NCBI RefSeq assembly: GCF_024586455.1
Contig: NC_065921.1
Location: 2,914,001 to 2,978,000 of the forward strand
From: Bactrocera neohumeralis
Lineage: Eukaryota; Arthropoda; Insecta; Diptera; Tephritidae
DNA length: 64,000 nt
Direction: 5' to 3'
Made by a program: the position numbers and the translations under genes. Of the stretch, positions 48,646 through 60,900 are shown piece by piece; the stretch's first letter is position 1, and each line of letters opens with the position of its first letter. The notes under the pieces are model-generated. The model was not told the origin of the DNA. It was given only the letters and a program-made list of their open reading frames with translations, and ran no database searches.

Positions 48646-50441
48646 AGTGATCTTTAAAACTATGCCTTCTCATAACATAAAGCTTCAGCGCACGAGCACA
48701 AACCCAAGTTAGTATAGCCTCTAGCGGAAAAAATCTTTTGAAATTTAACCAAAAAAATGATGTTCGTCACCACAGTGCAGTGAGTAATGATTTTCATTTT
48801 GCAGACAAACTCCGCGGGCAAAGAATGCCCGCACGCACAGCTGGATCAAATGTACTCATCTTTCACAGCAACGCGGAGCGTCTTAATGGACGTAGACAAG
48901 CGCGTAAAAATCATTTATTTTGCTCCACACCTAGATTTGTTGCTGGCAAAGAGTCAAAGGCAACCTTGTCACAGAATGTTAAGGGTATACAAGCTTAAGT
49001 GGCTTAGCTAAATATCGCATAAAAATGTTTCATGCTCATAAATGTATGAAACTAAGAAAATTCACACACATTGACGCCGAGATGGGAATTAAATTGAAGA
49101 ACTCAAACAATTCCACGCTCGGTTTGATTTGCAGCTCGTGTTCGAGGTTTTCGCAAAGAAGTTCATGGCTAGAATCAGACAACTGTTGCACTAAGCGCTT
49201 GCTGTTTAGCGGCATGGGGCGTCTGAGTCTACTATATGAGTGAGTATGTGTGTTTGTAGAATGAAGAATTTTAGTCTTGGCTCTGTATGTATTTAAATTG
49301 AATGTCAGCACTGTGTTAACCTCTTGTCAACGCTGTCAGTGATGGATGTCGGGTCACGTGTGCAACGCTGGTACGGCACTTAGAGACGCTGGGCAAATAG
49401 TAAATAGCAGTTTTTGTGCTTTATTTGCCTTTGCAAGTATTTTTATTACAAGCAGCATGTTTTTTATATGCAAGTAGTAATTATAAAACATAAAAGAAAT
49501 ATTAATGCTATTTTAGAGATAAAAATTTAAGTTTTTAAATGCCTTGGCAGCAAGGCAAGGGTGCAGCTGCTCACGTTTAGTTATATACAAGTATTTATGG
49601 CGAATCAGTCATCTACTGTTGAGTGTCATATGGAATGAGTTGTGAGGTAAGAAAAAACATTTTCCGAACTCCACTCCTTTGAATGAGTTCAGTTCAAGCG
49701 TATGAGTTGGATAGTATGAGTGTAAATTGTGAGTCATACTATTATTTGAAAGCATGTTTAAAGTCTTTCTGTTAGTAATTATGTGAATTTTGATATACAT
49801 ACAACTGCAAACAAATTTTCCTTCAGTGTGAGTTACTCATTACACTTTCTTAGCTGTTTCAATGAGTAAAAAATGTGAGCACTTTACTATATCTAACGAA
49901 TGATAAGTAATTTTTTTGAGTGATGAACTTAACTTGTTTTTAAGTAAGACTTGTTTCTTTTATTTTTTTCTGTATAAAGATAACTTCTCTTTAATTTGTA
50001 TTTTTTATTGGTGAATGTACTATGAAGCCACCACGGAAATCTAACTTTCTTGGGTATGTTGTAATTTTCAAATTTAGTGAAAAGTAAATGAAAAGCTAAT
50101 GTCGAAACCGTTTTTCTTTATTTCATTTCAGTTGCTTAATTGTATCATTCCACTTATTTTACCACAACTTCCTCGTTTAATAGCATTCTTATAATAACTC
50201 GGTTTTGTCATAAATTTGTTTGAATGATATATTTTAGGCAGGTGGCAACTCTTCTTAAGGCAATAAAACCTTTCCTCATCGTCAGACACCTTCTTTCGGA
50301 GGTCATCCGGGAGATCACTTACGGGATTATGTGAATCCAAAACTTTTCAAGTGTATATTCTTTATTTATTAATTAAATAAAAAGTCTCTGCAGAAAAATT
50401 CCAAAATTTTTTTCTGACTTGCATGTTGATATATCTCATTT
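48646..50441. other. Non-coding stretch
   Basis: No supported gene. Frames at 48738-49311 on both strands overlap and lack coding composition. Confidence 0.5.
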
Positions 50442-51045
50442 GGGGGTTACATGGGTTTACGAGTTTCAAAAAATCAATTTTTTATTGTCTTATTAAATTC
50501 TACAACACCTCAAAAATATTGCCCCAAATTTTCAAGTTGATCCGAGTAATAGTTTCGGGAGCCTTGAGAACTTGTGCGCTCGTGGTTAGCTGGGCTAAGT
50601 GCGCCGGCTTCAAACGTGTTTTTCTCGCAACTGTGTTTTTGTAGTCGGTTGGCAAGATTTCTCGATAACTACTAAATCGATCTTCATGAAATTTTACACA
50701 GGTCTCTGAGATACAATTCTTAAAGACTTGGACGAAGGATTTTTTTCGATTACAACTATTTTAAAAACAATGTAGAGAAATTTTTATTGAATTTAAAAAA
50801 TTTTTGTAAAGATACATATCTGCCAAAAATCCAATTTTCAGTTTTTTTCCTTCATCCAAGTTCTAAGTTAAGGTTTTACCTAATCTGTTTTCCGAGAGGT
50901 GTCGCGATGACCGAGTTTAAACTATTTTTTTTCAAAAATTTCAGAATTTTTTTGTTAATAATGTATGTTTGTAAAAATAAAAAATGTTAATAAATATTTA
51001 ATTTTTTATATTAGAATTGCTGTTTTTACCCGAGGAACCCCTTAA
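50442..51045. repeat. Dispersed repeat family B, copy 2, with inverted ends
   Basis: The left end is GGGGGTTACATGGGTTTACG. The right end reads, on the other strand, TTAAGGGGTTCCTCGGGTAA. Inside are GTTGATCCGAGTAATAG, AGCTGGGCTAAGTGCGCCGG, TTCATGAAATTTTACACAGG and GACTTGGACGAAGGATTTT. It has no protein-coding capacity. End structure and length (about 600 bp) fit a non-autonomous DNA transposon. Confidence 0.85.
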
Positions 51046-52059
51046 AGGTGTTAAGCTATTCCAAAATTTCCGACAGCCATTTAACCCCCAATTTTTGTTG
51101 TCAGTTCGAAATCAAATAGTATGCATATGTATGTGTGCGTGTGCAAATGTACTCATTGCTTGACGGAACAATTTGACAGCATAAAAATAAATATTTATGT
51201 AAAATTAAATGAGCGATTCCTTCCTTTTATCGCTTTGCTGTTGGTTTTTCTGTTTTTTTCTTGGTTTTAACTGATCTGTACCTAATTCTAAGTGACGAAT
51301 TTTATTTACTTTATGACACACTTGTCAAATCGAAAAGTTTTCATATTACTTTGCTGTAAACAAACCCACTCCACTGACTGACTGACGGACAATAAAATTT
51401 ATTTTTCAAGTTGTCATAAACTTATTTGCGTACGTCCGTTTTGTAGCGACTCAATTGCCGATGCAAAAAAGTGAAAACAAAACAACAAATGTACGGAAGT
51501 TGAAGTGAAAAAGTTTTGCCATAAATTCATGAGCCTTTCGTTGTTTACATTTTTATGTCGAGCAAATGTTAACAAATGTCAGCTGAACAAGTGAGTAAAA
51601 CGTAAATATTTTCTCTTTTTAGATGTACTCACAGGATTCTATTGATTTTGTGCTATAAATAACCATGACGGAGTTGGTCATTGTCAATAAAAAAAGCTAG
51701 CTGAGTTGGAAATTAAGTATGTGCTTTAAATTTCATTTCATGTAAAATTTTTGGTTCCTAAAGGGAGTAAAAATGTCAAAGTTGCACTCATTTCTAGTGA
51801 GAATATTTCAGAATTAATCCGTAATTTATTTTCATAAATCAGAAGAATTTAGATATTTGGGTGTAAGGGGACGACAGTTAGTGCATATTTTTGGTCAGAA
51901 AAGAAACAGTTTTAGGGAGATCTACAAAAATTAAGGACTAAAAAGTAAAAGCTAAAAAAAATTAAAAATGATGAATACACTTGGTGGCAAGGGGACAAAC
52001 ATCTTATTTTGCAATAAATCCTTTGGAAGTGATCCACTTTCTTCTTCTGTCGGTAGCTC
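51046..52059. other. Non-coding stretch
   Basis: AT-rich. Nothing recognised. Confidence 0.5.
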
Positions 52060-52487
52060 TCCATCAACTCAGACCACTGTAGCGCATTTCAAGCGAAGGC
52101 TGGCAGCCATTATGGTAGCAGTAGAGTAATCCTTTAGAAATGTGGCTCACTTCGGAGAGGTGTGACTTCACTCCGATAACACAGCAGCTATACTGGCTTT
52201 GAACTCGCTGATTGTGCGCTCAAAACTAGTCAAGGGGCCTTATTAGCTGCAATATCAAGCTTTTTTCCGTATTAGGCTTGTTTGACTGCCTAGTCACAGT
52301 CGGCTAACCAAGCTAAATGGCTGGGATTGATATTAACCGCCTCAATAAATTTGTGGATTCATAAGGCTGCGTCGAAAAAGAATTTGCTGATCTATTTTTA
52401 TAAGTTTTTGGCTAACAAACGGGTGACGTTCACAGCTGTCCAAGTGCGATCCATCGAAAGGACCAACCATACGACCTAACCTAACCA
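52060..52487 (+). pseudogene. Non-LTR retrotransposon relic, RNase H region and 3' tail
   Basis: On the plus strand HSDNTAAILALNSLIVRSKL (about 52165-52225) matches the RNase H segment (S-D-x-x-A-A-I-x-A-L-x-S) of I/R1/LOA-type retrotransposons. A degenerate lysine/arginine-rich continuation follows, and the copy ends in CCTAACCTAACC. Several stops make it inactive. Confidence 0.65.
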
Positions 52488-53960
52488 AACTTTTTGTAAG
52501 GTTCAATGTTCCTGCTTCGAAACTTTAAAATACCGAAAAGGAGCAATACTAAAATCCTCAAAAAAAAAAGTGCGGACACAGGGGTCTTTGGGAGCAAAAA
52601 CTACCGTTATTTTATTGCTCAAAGCTAATACAGGTATTCGCACTTACTGCATTAGGTACTATTTACATACATATAGGGTATTTATGTGCTGTATATACGT
52701 CCATACGTCCATATGTATGTACGTATATACCATGTGTACACACGTACGTATGTATATGTATATATATTATTTAAAATCAATTTCAGAAAAAAATGAAAAA
52801 GTGTCAGTTGAGATTTCGAGCTAATGAAAGTTAATTGACCTTACGAATAACGGTACCATCATCATGCATGCCTGCACCCAATACATTGATTTACACACAT
52901 ACATTACATTACACACACGCGCGTGAGTTTAGTGAAACTCTCAATTGATGAATGAGCAAGCAATAATAAAAGTGACAAGTCAATAACAAAGTGATATGCG
53001 ATTCGCAAGTTGTTGCAGTTGTTGTTGTTCCTGTTGCTGGCATTGTTGGTGTGCAGCCATTCGTTTGTAAAATTAACAGTTTTTATAAAGTCCAATACAA
53101 CGAAAAAAATTATAGAAAAAACTTGAAAGAGCGCAGGAAACTAAAAATAAATTGCAAAAACAACAAAAACAACGCCCAACACTAATGAACAACAAATGAA
53201 TGTCAGCGATGTGTTGTACATGCAATAGCAGTAAACGCTAGGAAACAAGCCAAAATATTGAGAAACCAACAACAGCAACATGTAGAAATTGAAAATGAAA
53301 GTGCGTGAATGCATTTGTTGTCGTTGTTGTTGCGGTTTTTTGCTCAAGTGAAACGAAATGATTTTTGCAATTTGAGTTTTTTTGTACACACATTTCTCGA
53401 CGGCGCCACATATACACCTATTTATATATATATAAATAAATACATATGCACACACATGGCTCATTACATAGTGTGTGCTTGTGTGTATGTATTTATTTCA
53501 TTATTTTGACAATCGTTCACGCTGAAGCGTCCAAAAATCATTGTCGCGTGCGATTCGCTTTTGTTTTGGTTTCATATTCGCCTTCTTTGGCCGCACAGCT
53601 TTCGCATGGCTCACTGTCGCTTTCATTGCGGTCGTCGGCTCGTCACTTATTTACTTCCATCGAAGACATTTCCGTGATTATATAAATATTTGCATGCGTT
53701 TATAAGTGTATTACATAAATTGGCTGTGGCTGTCGAGCCCGTGAAGCGTGATTAGCGCTATCGATCAACAATCTTTGTTATTGTGGCTTTACTTCCACGC
53801 TAGATAACTGTAAATACGACACGATAAGCTTATCAGCTTGCTCGTCTAGATCGGAAATGAGCATGACCAAAGCAGCGGAAACTGTCGGCTTATAGCTTAA
53901 CGGTACAAATTATTTCGACGCGAATTAGCAATCAGAGGCTTTTGTAAATAGAACAAATAA
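52488..53960. other. Non-coding; CA/CAACAA-rich patch on the minus strand
   Basis: 52660-52765 is an interrupted (ATGT)n/(TACA)n tract. 53000-53690 is richer in GC and in CAACAA on the minus strand, and resembles a 5'UTR or promoter. No coding exon adjoins it, so it may be the far upstream exon of a minus-strand gene. Confidence 0.35.
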
Positions 53961-54470
53961 ACGTTAACTTCGGCTGCACCTAAGCTAAAATACCCTTCAC
54001 AGGTGCATTTCTTTTAGTAACTATGTGTTCACTTTGTATGGAAGCTATATGTCATAGTCCGACCTGAAGAATTTTTTCGGAGATTATATTTTTACCTTAA
54101 GCAGTAATCCATGTCAAGTTTCGTGAAGATACCACCTTAAATGCGAAAGTTTTCCATACAAGCTCTTGATTCCGATCGTTCAGTTTGTATGGCAGCTATA
54201 TATTATAGTGGTCCGATATCGGCAGTTCCGACAAATGAGCAGCTTCTTGAAGAGAAAATGACGTTTACAAAATTTCAAAACGATATCTTAAAAACTGAGA
54301 TACTAGTTCGTATATATATAGACGGACAGACAGACGGACGGACATGGCTAAATCGACTCAGCTCAACATGCTGATCATTTACATATGTATATACTTTAAA
54401 GGGTTTCCGACGCTTCCTTCTGGGTGTTACAAACTTCGTAGCAAACTTAATATACCCTGTTCAGGGTATA
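53961..54470. repeat. Dispersed repeat family A, most complete copy
   Basis: It starts ACGTTAACTTCGGCTGCACC and AATACCCTTCACAGGTGC. It continues GTTTGTATGGCAGCTATATA, AGTGGTCCGATATCGGCAG and GACGGACAGACAGACGGACG, and ends with TTCTGGGTGTTACAAACTTC and the palindrome ATACCCTGTTCAGGGTAT. No coding capacity. Fragments of it occur at 3095, 11260, 16524, 40845 and 62115. Confidence 0.85.
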
Positions 54471-55202
54471 AATATGGTCAGCTTAGTAATTAACAACTCT
54501 TTTGTAAAATTTCGCTTCTTGTAATTAAAAAATATGTTTTCTGTTCTTCAATCTCATATTTTACTTTAAAGGGTCTTCCTAAGAAGAGGTTTAAATTTTT
54601 GCAGTTTATTGAAAGGAAGAGCCATGGAATGATAAATTACCCTTTAAAACAGTTATCGGTTAAGTCACCGATTAGTTACCCAACAGCGCTGCCAGATATT
54701 TTTTTTACAAGTTTCTTTGGCTTTCTTAAGGCCCAATTGACATTTTTAACCGAAACTTTGTGTCCATGTGCATGTTCTTCCCTTTTTAACGAAAGGGCCA
54801 TATGAGTTGCACGGTGTGTATCTTTTCGCATCAATTCTTTCAAAGTATTTGTAGTAGTGGTAGTCGTGACTGGCAGGGTAGTTTCTCTATAAATATTTTT
54901 CTCGTAATTTTTCTATAACTTTATTGTAAGACTTTAGTACGAGATAACCTTTATAAAGATGGATGGGTATTATTTCCTATGGTATATTGGAAGCTAGGGG
55001 ACTTTAGCTATTGGCAACAATGAAACTCCATATATTTTTGGGAACTTATTACTCGTAATCAAGTTTCATTAACAACTTTTACCAATAATATCCATTGCGA
55101 ACTTATAGTATCCCAATTGTCAGTATCTTGTCATTGCTCTTGTCATTGCTTTAGTCTATATTAAGATTAAATCGAACTAAGGCAGACATATTCCTAATAT
55201 AA
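54471..55202. other. Non-coding stretch
   Basis: Nothing recognised. The frame at 54599-54805 has no supporting context. Confidence 0.5.
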
Positions 55203-55838
55203 AGGGTTACACGGCTTTATGAGTTTCAAACATTTTTTTGTTGTCTTATTAAATTCTACAACACCTCTAGAATATTGTCCTAAATTTTCAAGTTTATCCG
55301 AGTAATACAGCTTTAAGAACTTGTGCGCTTGAGGCTAGCTAGGCTAAGTGCGCCGGCTTCAAACGCGTTTTTCTCGAAAATGTGTTTTTGAAGTCGGTTG
55401 GCAAGATTTCTCGAGAACTACTCAACCGATCTACATGAAATTTTACACAGGTCTTTGAGATACAATTCTTAAAGTCGTGGACGATTACAACTATTTCAAA
55501 AAAATGTCGGGAAATTTTGACTTAAATTTTAAATTTTTTGTAAAAATGCTTGCCAAAAATCCTATTTTAAGTTTTTTTTCCTTCGTCGAAGTTCTAAGTT
55601 AAGGTTTTAAGAAAAACACGTATTTTTCACTTCAGTTGATCCTGCGAACGCGGGCGCATCTTTTTCCGACGGGCTACCGGAAATTGTGTCGCAATGGCCG
55701 AGATTAAAATATTTTTTCCAAAAATTTCAGAATTTCTTTATTAATAGTGTATGTTTGTAACAATAAAAAATTCTAAACATTTTTTATATAAAAAAATTCT
55801 TGAAGAAAGGCAGTTTTTTACCCGAGTAAACCCCGTAA
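55203..55838. repeat. Dispersed repeat family B, copy 3, with inverted ends
   Basis: The left end is AGGGTTACACGGCTTTATGA. The right end on the other strand is TTACGGGGTTTACTCGGGTA. The internal phrases are shared with copies 1 and 2, including GCTAGGCTAAGTGCGCCGGC, GACGGGCTACCGGAAATTG and GTGTCGCAATGGCCGAG. The last two link it to copy 1. Confidence 0.85.
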
Positions 55839-57000
55839 GTTAAAGATTAGTTTGACGTCTTGTGATCTAGTTGTGTCTAGTTCAACTTCTGAGTTTAAAG
55901 TAGATGAGAAACAGCACAAAGTTAAACAGATTTTGTCAAGTTGAGTTATCTTTAACGACGCAAATTTATTTCGAAGAATTGAAATTATGTTTAAGATATT
56001 AAATAAATCTCAAAACTATCATCTTAAGGTATAAAAAATGTTGCCTGGAGTAACAGAGCACGAGCTTTCATCTGAAAGCTTTAAAGAAGTGGTGTCTCAA
56101 GTATGTACCCTTGGTTGAGGTTAAAACTATTCACGTCTTCTTTAAGGAAGTGCGAAAATCCGTATTTGCTTATTTGAAGACTTCATCAATATTCATTTTA
56201 AGGTTTAGTTATTCAAGGCAAGAGGGTTAGTTCGAGCTTCCGCAAGTATGGATTGAGCATACAGGCCTGGAAGTACTTTCATCGATGAACGAATGTTTTG
56301 TAGATACATATGTTTTCCAATATTTACATTGACCTACTGCTCTTGATTAGATTTATTGACTTTCACTTGACACTTTTCAAAGTCTTTGTTTTTAATCTGG
56401 GCTGAGAGAAAGAGTTAATAAGTCTTTGCGACGATTCGGGATATCTCTCCTTCTAGGAACTTTTAAAGTCATTGTTATCCTAACTATTATACGGGTTTTA
56501 AAGGTAACCTGACTCACTAAAAGCAACAAAAAGACTTTTCTAATTTGCATAAAACACTCAAGCCTTAATTAAGAACACCAATGGTTAGTTTTGCATATTA
56601 CCACACTCCAACTTTGGTTACATCCATTACTGGTTTGCTGCACTGAAAAAGTGGCGAGCCATAAATGGAAGGTACAAAAATGGAATAGAAAAAGATGTTG
56701 TCGTCGAAATTTCATTTTGTTGCCGGTTCTTGAACCAATCAAGCCACATAAGGTATTACATTCAGGCGCGTGTCCCGGATTGAGATTAAAGCGTTATATT
56801 TCTGGCATTCCTTATGCAAACTAAAGCATTTCACAAACACTTTTTTGGTAAGACGGGAAGCCGCTTGATTTGAATTGTTCACTATACGGAATTTTCACTT
56901 TCGGTTCAAAGTCGTTTTTGGTCAAACCTCCCTCATAAACCACTTACTTCATTGGTTATATGTGACGCAGCCATTCTGGAAGATTTCTTGTTTCGTGAAA
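55839..57000. other. Non-coding stretch
   Basis: Nothing recognised. The plus-strand frame at 56591-56824 lacks context. Confidence 0.5.
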
Positions 57001-57990
57001 TTTTGCACATGCACACACACAAAAAACACGGAATTAAATTGAATTTAAACTCGATTGCCGAGCTGACGCACTCAAAAGCCGGTAATAACGCGATAAATAT
57101 TTATAGAATCTGATTGCGATACCGAATCATTCGTCCACTTGAAAAAAACACACACCAGAGCACTCGAACTCGAATTTCAATTCGACGCCACTTAAGGTAA
57201 CTTGGGCTCAGGTTCGGTTCGGAGCCGGCGAAGCGTCGAATGGCTTTGCGAAATCAAACTGAACTAAACCATTTGCAGCGCGTGCACTTTCAATTTATGC
57301 AAACAACAATAACGCCAACAAGCCGACAGCGTTGATGAAACGCTGGAAAGCAAATGAAAGAAAAGAAAACGCGAAAAAATGCCCAAAAACAAAAAGCCAC
57401 CGAAATGCTGCAAATATGAAGACGCCAAAGCGAAGCGGAGAGTCGAAATGAGCGCAGCAAAGAAAAGCGCGATCACCACTCAAATTGAGCTGTGCGTTGT
57501 TGTTGCGGAAGCAGCGCTCAAATTGAGTGACTCTCACCGGCGCGATGCAACACTTTTGCGCGCCCACACACACACACACTCGCCTCTCCAAGCTTGCATG
57601 TATTGCAACATGCCTATGTATGCTGTGCGCTTGTGTGTGCGTGAGCGCTTTCGAGTTCACAATCGCCGATCAGTCGCGTTGCTCTGGCCAAGCACTTTAA
57701 TCGCTCATTTCCAATTTCGTCTATTTACGGCTAGTTTAATGCGTCCGTCCGAGATTTCGCTGCGCTTTAGCCGGCTGTTATTGCTGTTGTAGTTGTTGCC
57801 GTTGGCATAATTGCAGCTGATTTGCGGATTTTTCGCTTTTTGTTTTGAATTCGCTTCGCTTCCGTTTACAAATGATTTGTTATGGTCAAATGAATTGGCG
57901 ATTTTGGGCATGATTTTGCGGCACATGCACGTTGCGCCTGTGTGGTGTGTGTGTGTGTAGACGATTGTGCATTTGCATACTAATAACAAT
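57001..57990. other. GC-richer promoter-like patch
   Basis: Long overlapping frames on both strands (plus 57379-57792; minus 57660-57295 and 57989-57705) reflect lower stop density in GC-richer, repeat-containing DNA rather than a gene; (CA)n runs occur at 57568-57580 and (TG)n at 57942-57957. It could be a promoter/5'UTR of a gene whose coding exons lie outside the window. Confidence 0.35.
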
Positions 57991-60900
57991 TGCTTGCCGC
58001 GCAGATACGCATGCGCAACAGGGCCACTATTTGTAGTGAATGGCAGCGCCTAATAAGATTTTGGACCATCTTGAAGGTCTTTGTTTCAAAAGAAACAATA
58101 AAGTGAACGTCAGCCGCAATTCCATAGCGAGCCTCAAAGGACAACAAGAACGGCACACTAACCGGCAAAATAACCGTTATAGTATTTATTGTGGCATACC
58201 AATTAACAGAAGTTTACCTAAGTGCCCGAGACTATGTGACGTACTCGTCAAATTCAATCCAATTTATGCTGTTTAATAAAAGTTCAAAGCTTTCACCAGT
58301 TGACCTACAAAAGAAGCTTGTTTTGTCTGTTCGAAGTCACTCAAGTACCAGAAGGTACTTTCAATGAATCGCGATTGAGAAAAAACTGTGTTTCTCTCAC
58401 CTGCAACGTCTTATTCACTATGCACTTTTTATAGTGAAGCTTTCTCCAATTTCAAGTTATCATACTATTCGTCGCTGCAACTGTACATCTGCCTCTACAA
58501 ATATGTATGCCTGCTCTGCCAGTTCATCGTAAAGAGAAATTTGTGTTGTTCGCCAGCACAAAGGTTTTTGTGTGTAAGTGTGGATTGTTGCGGTGGGCGA
58601 AGAAAGCCTTTCAACTCTTTTTATTGCAGTGACCCATTAAATACTTCAGTGCTTTGTACTTTCGCTCGCCTTCGTGGTGAAGAAGATATTTGAATGTGTA
58701 TCGAAAATGGAAAACCGATATTGTGAAGTTTTCCGGGAAATTTTTGAAGATTTCCATATTATTGCACAGATTTTCTCGCACTTGCAATAAATGAAAAGTT
58801 TCGCAACAAACTCATAATGATAACCCGCATGAAGAAGTCTATGAAAAGTGTCAAACAAAACTTTTAGCTGTCAGCGGGCGAAAAAGCTGCGGAGAATTTT
58901 CCTGAATAGCGGAAAATCTTTAGAAAGTTTGCCTATTTTTTGCTTGTTACTCTGGGCAGCTGCCAACTTTTTGATACATCCGAAAACTTATCAAGCTTTG
59001 CTTTACTGTTTTCCTTTTGCAACCACATTATGCTCCTCAAATGCAACCGAAAGTGTCTGCCGTAGGTGGCGCTTGCTGAGGTAAGCGTTTTTTTGGTTAG
59101 TCTTTAGCGTGAAGAATTATGATATTCCTGCGAAGCAGTTTTCCAATTTATAAAAAAAATAATTTTTACCATAAATGTCGGGCTCTAAAGTACTTAGTGC
59201 CTGCCAGCTCTGTACAAAACTTTTGGAGAAAAAAGCATTTTCATTGATAAGAAGATAGTGCATGTATAATTGGACATCGGGGTTCCTGACGCTATCTAGT
59301 CCGTAGTAAAAAAGGTGCAGCTACAACTCTACAGCTTCTGCCAGAAACGATTATATAATACTGAGGAAGCTCGGCCAAAGGCTGTCAAGGCTGCGTGTGC
59401 CGCTCTCGTGTCCGCTTATTATGATAAATTTATGCTGCTACTGTTATACTTTGCATTGTGTTTTGCTAAGCTTATTTATTCGCATCTCCTTTCGGCTTAC
59501 TTTCGGTGATACAATCAGGTATTTGTATATTTATATCGTAGCTGTGAATGCAGTTGAAGAAGTGAATCACAGTTTCGTTATCTTCATGCTCATGAGTTGC
59601 GTATCGTCGAGCGGCAATTCGATTTTTGAGTTCAAGGCGGTTCCGGTGTGTCGTGGCTGACACTGCTCTTGACTGTATTTCAACCAGGGTAAAGTCAAGC
59701 AAAATAAAATCAAAGCAAAAGTAAATGTTGAGGAAAATATTTAAAGCGAAGCTTGATTGAGGCGTGTGTTTAAGTAATGAGTGTTTTTATGCTTCTTCCT
59801 TGCTGAACCTTTAACTTTGTTTGCCTTAATTTGCAGGTGTAAATTCAAGAGAGCAAAAAAGTAAAATGCAAAAATCTGCATGAAAAAAACAAAGGAGGAC
59901 ACGCATCCACTACACTCTGATATTTTTTAAATCAATGGAAGGATGCCCTGCAGGAAAATACAGTTTTACAAATTACTTCGATTTGGTGTTCGATATTTTT
60001 GCGTATTATTTCAGGTTTCTGCTTTTATTCACGTCAAAGATTGGTCAATTCTAGCTTGTGTTACGTCTATCAATATTTATGTAATACAAATGTGTAAATT
60101 GCCTAATAAATGCAGATCATTTTGGCACGGCGTCATCTAGCAGATTTTCACTTAACAGCCACACTCTAAACTTAGTTTTGTGATTTTTTATAGGCGGAAC
60201 CTATAGGTGCAATTCAAGTTCTGGAACAATTTGCTAGACCGTTTCTCATTATTTTTTCATTTCCTGAAGGGTGTGATTGATATACTATATGTTTGTGGTC
60301 TTACAATAATATCGATCGTTAATCGGCCTGTTGATTAAGTAAGCGGCGGCTGTGCGGTTTTGGTGAAGCAAAAAACACAAAAAACGCAAACAATAAAAAT
60401 AAATACAAATTGAACGCAATTCGAGGACCTTCTGGCTTTTTAATTTTTACACCTCACACTTCATCCATGAACTGCCGGCTATTTATTATATTGATTTTAC
60501 ACTTTACCTTTTTCCAGTGTTTTGTAAATGCTTCACTTTTTCACCCACTGAGTGCACAGCTTGATAGTAGAGGTTACATGCCTACGTACATACATATTAC
60601 ATGCCTACATACATACGTACATACCTACATACATATACTATATATTTATGAATATATAGGTTCACAGTCTCATATTTACATGCTTGCAAAACAGTTTCAC
60701 ACTCTGGCGGGTGGTCACCGCAAGTTCACTGAACTGCACAATATAAACAGCAATTTGAAGGTATATATACCGTGACATACATTATACACGAATACTGTTA
60801 ACACACTGTACTCGGAGTGCTGCAATTTATTTTCTCATGGTCCACTTAATTATTGTACACACTGTTGATTTTTATGCACTGACTTTGTGTATTTCGTTTC

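Noticed and set aside
57379..57792. 137-codon plus-strand open frame
   Set aside because: Starts lysine-rich, then becomes a translation of CA repeats. An equally long frame exists on the other strand of the same DNA, so it reflects low stop density.
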